From an uncultured Clostridium sp. (lineage in GTDB: Bacteria > Bacillota_A > Clostridia > Lachnospirales > Lachnospiraceae): a stretch of DNA of 8,036 nt. Shown in pieces: positions 5,605 to 8,036 of the stretch. The position numbers and the translations under genes were made by a program. The first letter of the stretch is position 1. Every line of letters starts with the position of its first letter. The stretch covers positions 1 to 8,036 of the forward strand of contig CAMAMD010000058.1 in the NCBI GenBank assembly GCA_945836785.1. The letters are read 5' to 3'. Under the pieces are notes generated by a model that did not search any database, was not told where the DNA came from, and saw only the letters and a list, made by a program, of their open reading frames with translations.

Positions 5605-6855
5605 ATGAAAAAACCATTTGTTACAAAAGAACAGATTGAAGAAATCGTTAAGACATATCCGACCCCTTTTCATATCTACGATGAAAAAGGAATCCGTGAA
5701 AATGCCAGAAAGTTAAAGCAGGCGTTTGCCTGGAATCCGGGATTCAAAGAGTACTTTGCAGTGAAAGCCACTCCTAATCCTACCATCCTTAAAATTTTAA
5801 AAGAAGAGGGTTGCGGTTGTGACTGCTCATCCTATACGGAGCTTCTGATGGCAGAAAAAGTAGGTGTTACAGGCTCTGATATTATGTTTTCATCCAATGA
5901 CACCCCGGCAAAAGAATTTGAGCTGGCAAGAAAACTGGGTGCTAACATAAACCTGGATGATTATACACATGTCCAGTTTTTGAAAGACACCTGTGGCATC
6001 CCCGAAACAATCTGCTGCCGTTATAATCCGGGTGGAACTTTTTCCATATCTACAACAATTATGGACAATCCTGGTGATGCGAAATATGGCATGACAAAAG
6101 AGCAACTGTTTCAGGCATATACAGAGCTTAGAGATGCCGGAGCAAAACGTTTCGGTCTCCATTCATTTCTGGCAAGTAATACAGTTACAAACGAATATTA
6201 TCCGACACTTGCCAAAATCCTGTTTGAAGTAGCTGTTGAATTAAAAGAAAAAACCGGAATTGAATTAAGTTTCATCAACCTGTCTGGTGGTGTCGGAATT
6301 CCTTATACACCGGACAAGGAACCAAATGATATTCTTGCCATCGGCGAAGGCGTTCATAAGGTATATCAGGAAGTACTGGAACCTGCCGGCCTCGGCAACA
6401 TCAGTATTTTCACAGAATTGGGAAGATTTATGCTGGCTCCATACGGGCATCTGGTCACACAGGCAATTCATGAAAAGCACATTCACAAAGAGTATATCGG
6501 GGTAGATGCATGTGCTGTCAACCTGATGCGTCCTGCCATGTACGGAGCATATCATCATATTACTGTTCTCGGAAAAGAAAATGCACCTTGTGATCATACC
6601 TATGATGTAACAGGGTCTTTATGTGAAAACAATGACAAGTTTGCTATAGACCGCAAGTTGCCGAAAATTGACATGGGGGATTATCTGGTTATCCATGATA
6701 CCGGTGCACATGGTTTTGCCATGGGATATAACTACAATGGAAAATTAAAGTCCGCCGAGTTGCTGCTATGCGAAAATGGTTCCGTAAAGCAAATCCGTCG
6801 TGCAGAGACCCCGGAGGACTACTTCGCAACATTGGAAGGCTATTGGGACGTATAA
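5605..6855 (+). CDS. lysA: Diaminopimelate decarboxylase
   Basis: LysA is a PLP enzyme that decarboxylates meso-diaminopimelate to L-lysine, the last step of lysine synthesis. It also competes for the diaminopimelate used in peptidoglycan. The protein has 416 residues, close to the family norm of about 420, and belongs to the fold-type III alanine racemase-like group. Visible signatures are YFAVKATPNP with the Schiff-base Lys54, FGLHSF (His186), the phosphate-binding SGGVGIPY (227-234), ELGRFML (271-277, where most relatives have EPGR), GSLCENNDKFA with the partner-subunit catalytic Cys340, and GAHGFAMGYNYNG with Tyr375/Tyr377. ATG 5605 is preceded by AAGGAGG at ideal spacing. Substrate specificity for diaminopimelate, rather than carboxynorspermidine or ornithine, is inferred from overall similarity. 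The gene stands alone, divergent from the YesL-like gene and overlapping the convergent gene on its right. Confidence 0.92.
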   Translation: MKKPFVTKEQIEEIVKTYPTPFHIYDEKGIRENARKLKQAFAWNPGFKEYFAVKATPNPTILKILKEEGCGCDCSSYTELLMAEKVGVTGSDIMFSSNDTPAKEFELARKLGANINLDDYTHVQFLKDTCGIPETICCRYNPGGTFSISTTIMDNPGDAKYGMTKEQLFQAYTELRDAGAKRFGLHSFLASNTVTNEYYPTLAKILFEVAVELKEKTGIELSFINLSGGVGIPYTPDKEPNDILAIGEGVHKVYQEVLEPAGLGNISIFTELGRFMLAPYGHLVTQAIHEKHIHKEYIGVDACAVNLMRPAMYGAYHHITVLGKENAPCDHTYDVTGSLCENNDKFAIDRKLPKIDMGDYLVIHDTGAHGFAMGYNYNGKLKSAELLLCENGSVKQIRRAETPEDYFATLEGYWDV

Positions 6856-8036
6856 GTATACATCGTATTTCCTTGCATACTTAAACTTTTCTTGAAACTT
6901 GCTCTTGTAACTTTTACTTCTTCATCCAATATCGGATCATAATATCTGATATGGGTGGAGTTGTAACTGATTACAAGGACATATCTTCCATCATCAATAC
7001 ATGCCGCAAAAGGCACATCTCTATCCAAAAAATATAGTGCAGTATCCAAATCAATTCCAGATATATTCACACCCACTCCAAGGGTATATTCTTCAAATGC
7101 ATGTTCCCAGCTCTCACATGCCATAATATCGGCATATTCTATATTCCTGTTTTCATACTCAATACACATATATGCACACGTAAGCAGAGTATCCTCCAAT
7201 GCATTACACGGCTGCTCCTTAATTTTATCTGCAATCGTATTGTATTTTATTGCCGCAATGGAACGATATATTGTATTTCCATTGCTATCTACAACCAGAC
7301 CGGCATTTTCATTCCCTACTGCAAGAATCGCCCGCCCTGCACTGTTATACTCTCCCTTATAGCCTGCATTATTAAAGACATAAAATGTATCTGCATTGAC
7401 AGTTGTTTTCACCTCAAGCTCAGCGTAGTCATCCTCTTTTTTATTTTTTGTCATAACTCTTTTTATGGATTCGCTAATGTATATATTGTCGGGAAATACA
7501 ATATCCAGACGATTTTTTTCAATATTGTCATAGTTGTATACCAAACTCAGATTGTCCTTCTGCTCCTCCTGCTTGTAGGAAATAAAATCTGCCTCACAGC
7601 TTTCAAAAAACCGATTTTGTTTCACCGCTCTCTGTAAATATATTTTGTCCTCCTCAACTTTGGCATTCATGATATAGATTCCGTTTTTATCGTACTCCTT
7701 TATCACTTCTCCATTTGCTGATATAATATATAATTTATATAGCGGAAGAATTGCCTCTTTATCACTCGAAATAATGATATCACCTTCATCAGCGACCCCA
7801 TAAATCAAATCGTTATTCACAAATCCCAGCGCCAACAATCTGTCTTTCTCACTTCCCGCTTCCGTATATACTTCACCCGTCTCAAAATTGTGGACAACCA
7901 GTCCTGTTACAAGCTCGTCCGATGCATTGTCCGGGTATGCAACTATTTTACGGTTCTCTGATACAATATATTTCTCCGATGGAAGACCATATACCAATGT
8001 ATTTTGTGTCATATCATTCATGTTGACCTCATAAAT
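6840..8036 (-). CDS. Beta-rich protein with degenerate C39-peptidase-like C-terminal domain (5'-truncated)
   Basis: The reading frame runs from TAG at 6840-6842 to the right edge with no stop. The ATG at 8021 is internal or at best unproven: five more codons (IYEVN) are open upstream and no ribosome site is placed correctly, so I call it N-terminally incomplete. The visible part is 398 residues. Numbering from Met 8021, residues 1-260 repeat short beta-strand patterns (EKYIVSENRKIVAYPDN, ANGEVIKEYDKNGIYIMNAKV, GNTIYRSIAAIKYN), which suggests a propeller-like or sensor region. Residues about 270-390 resemble the C39/bacteriocin-processing peptidase fold, with the LTCAYMCIEYENRNIE helix, GRYVLVISYN, and IRYYDP. 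By my alignment the catalytic Cys is Thr and the catalytic His is Arg346, with only the Asp of YYDP kept. It is probably a non-enzymatic binding domain. No function is assigned. Confidence 0.8.
   Translation of the reverse strand: MYEVNMNDMTQNTLVYGLPSEKYIVSENRKIVAYPDNASDELVTGLVVHNFETGEVYTEAGSEKDRLLALGFVNNDLIYGVADEGDIIISSDKEAILPLYKLYIISANGEVIKEYDKNGIYIMNAKVEEDKIYLQRAVKQNRFFESCEADFISYKQEEQKDNLSLVYNYDNIEKNRLDIVFPDNIYISESIKRVMTKNKKEDDYAELEVKTTVNADTFYVFNNAGYKGEYNSAGRAILAVGNENAGLVVDSNGNTIYRSIAAIKYNTIADKIKEQPCNALEDTLLTCAYMCIEYENRNIEYADIMACESWEHAFEEYTLGVGVNISGIDLDTALYFLDRDVPFAACIDDGRYVLVISYNSTHIRYYDPILDEEVKVTRASFKKSLSMQGNTMYTYTSQ

Noticed and set aside
5890..6597. Minus-strand open frames of 90 and 110 codons inside lysA
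   Set aside because: They are shadows of lysA. Composition is unlike real proteins and there are no domain motifs.
6853..6883. Possible lysA terminator (TAAGTAT ... ATACTTA)
   Set aside because: It has seven AT-rich pairs, a large loop and an interrupted T-tract, so it is too weak to annotate as a terminator.
7101..7637. Plus-strand open frame of 178 codons
   Set aside because: It is antisense to the C39-like gene. It has Cys/Ile/Leu-rich low-complexity composition and no ribosome site or recognisable motif.
8019..8036. ATG at 8021 as the true start of the C39-like gene
   Set aside because: The frame remains open to the edge. The GAGG at 8030-8027 is only five bases from that ATG and is flanked by codons that continue the protein pattern, so an internal Met is more likely.

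Overview
The window looks like chromosomal DNA of a low-to-moderate GC Firmicute, most likely a Lachnospiraceae-type (Clostridium cluster XIVa) gut anaerobe. This rests on the AT-rich intergenic DNA, strong AGGAGG-type ribosome sites, and the style of the LysA, cyclophilin and MltG proteins. It is inference, because there is no rRNA or other phylogenetic marker. I see no tRNA, rRNA, CRISPR array, insertion sequence or phage gene.

Layout, left to right. (1) Three minus-strand genes lie between 3853 and the left edge. mltG, an endolytic peptidoglycan transglycosylase, is followed after 24 bases by a 560-residue protein. That protein has an N-terminal DUF6382-like module, a very long acidic linker and a C-terminal FHA domain. 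After a 220-base AT-rich gap comes a paralogue that keeps the same N-terminal module but ends in a Gln/Met/Pro/Gly repeat tail running off the window. (2) A plus-strand cyclophilin diverges from mltG. It has its own extended -10 promoter and probably starts at a TTG. It ends in an unusually long 25-bp hairpin. (3) A minus-strand YesL/DUF624 membrane protein with a roughly 75-residue acidic tail converges on that hairpin. (4) A plus-strand lysA (diaminopimelate decarboxylase) diverges from yesL. Their promoters are back to back, and a perfect 10-bp inverted repeat overlaps the -35 and -10 of lysA. (5) A minus-strand gene, open at the right edge, overlaps the end of lysA by 16 bases. It encodes a beta-rich protein with a C-terminal domain resembling C39 peptidases, but the catalytic Cys and His appear to be replaced.

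The housekeeping genes (mltG, cyclophilin, lysA) are ordinary. The less described content is the pair of DUF6382-like paralogues, one FHA-linked and one repeat-tailed, next to a cell-wall enzyme, and the apparently dead C39-like protein. From family knowledge I suspect the DUF6382-like module is a pseudokinase-type fold related to the EssB/YukC type VII secretion component, and that FHA proteins of this kind act in envelope or secretion complexes. No secretion ATPase or WXG100 gene is in the window to confirm this.
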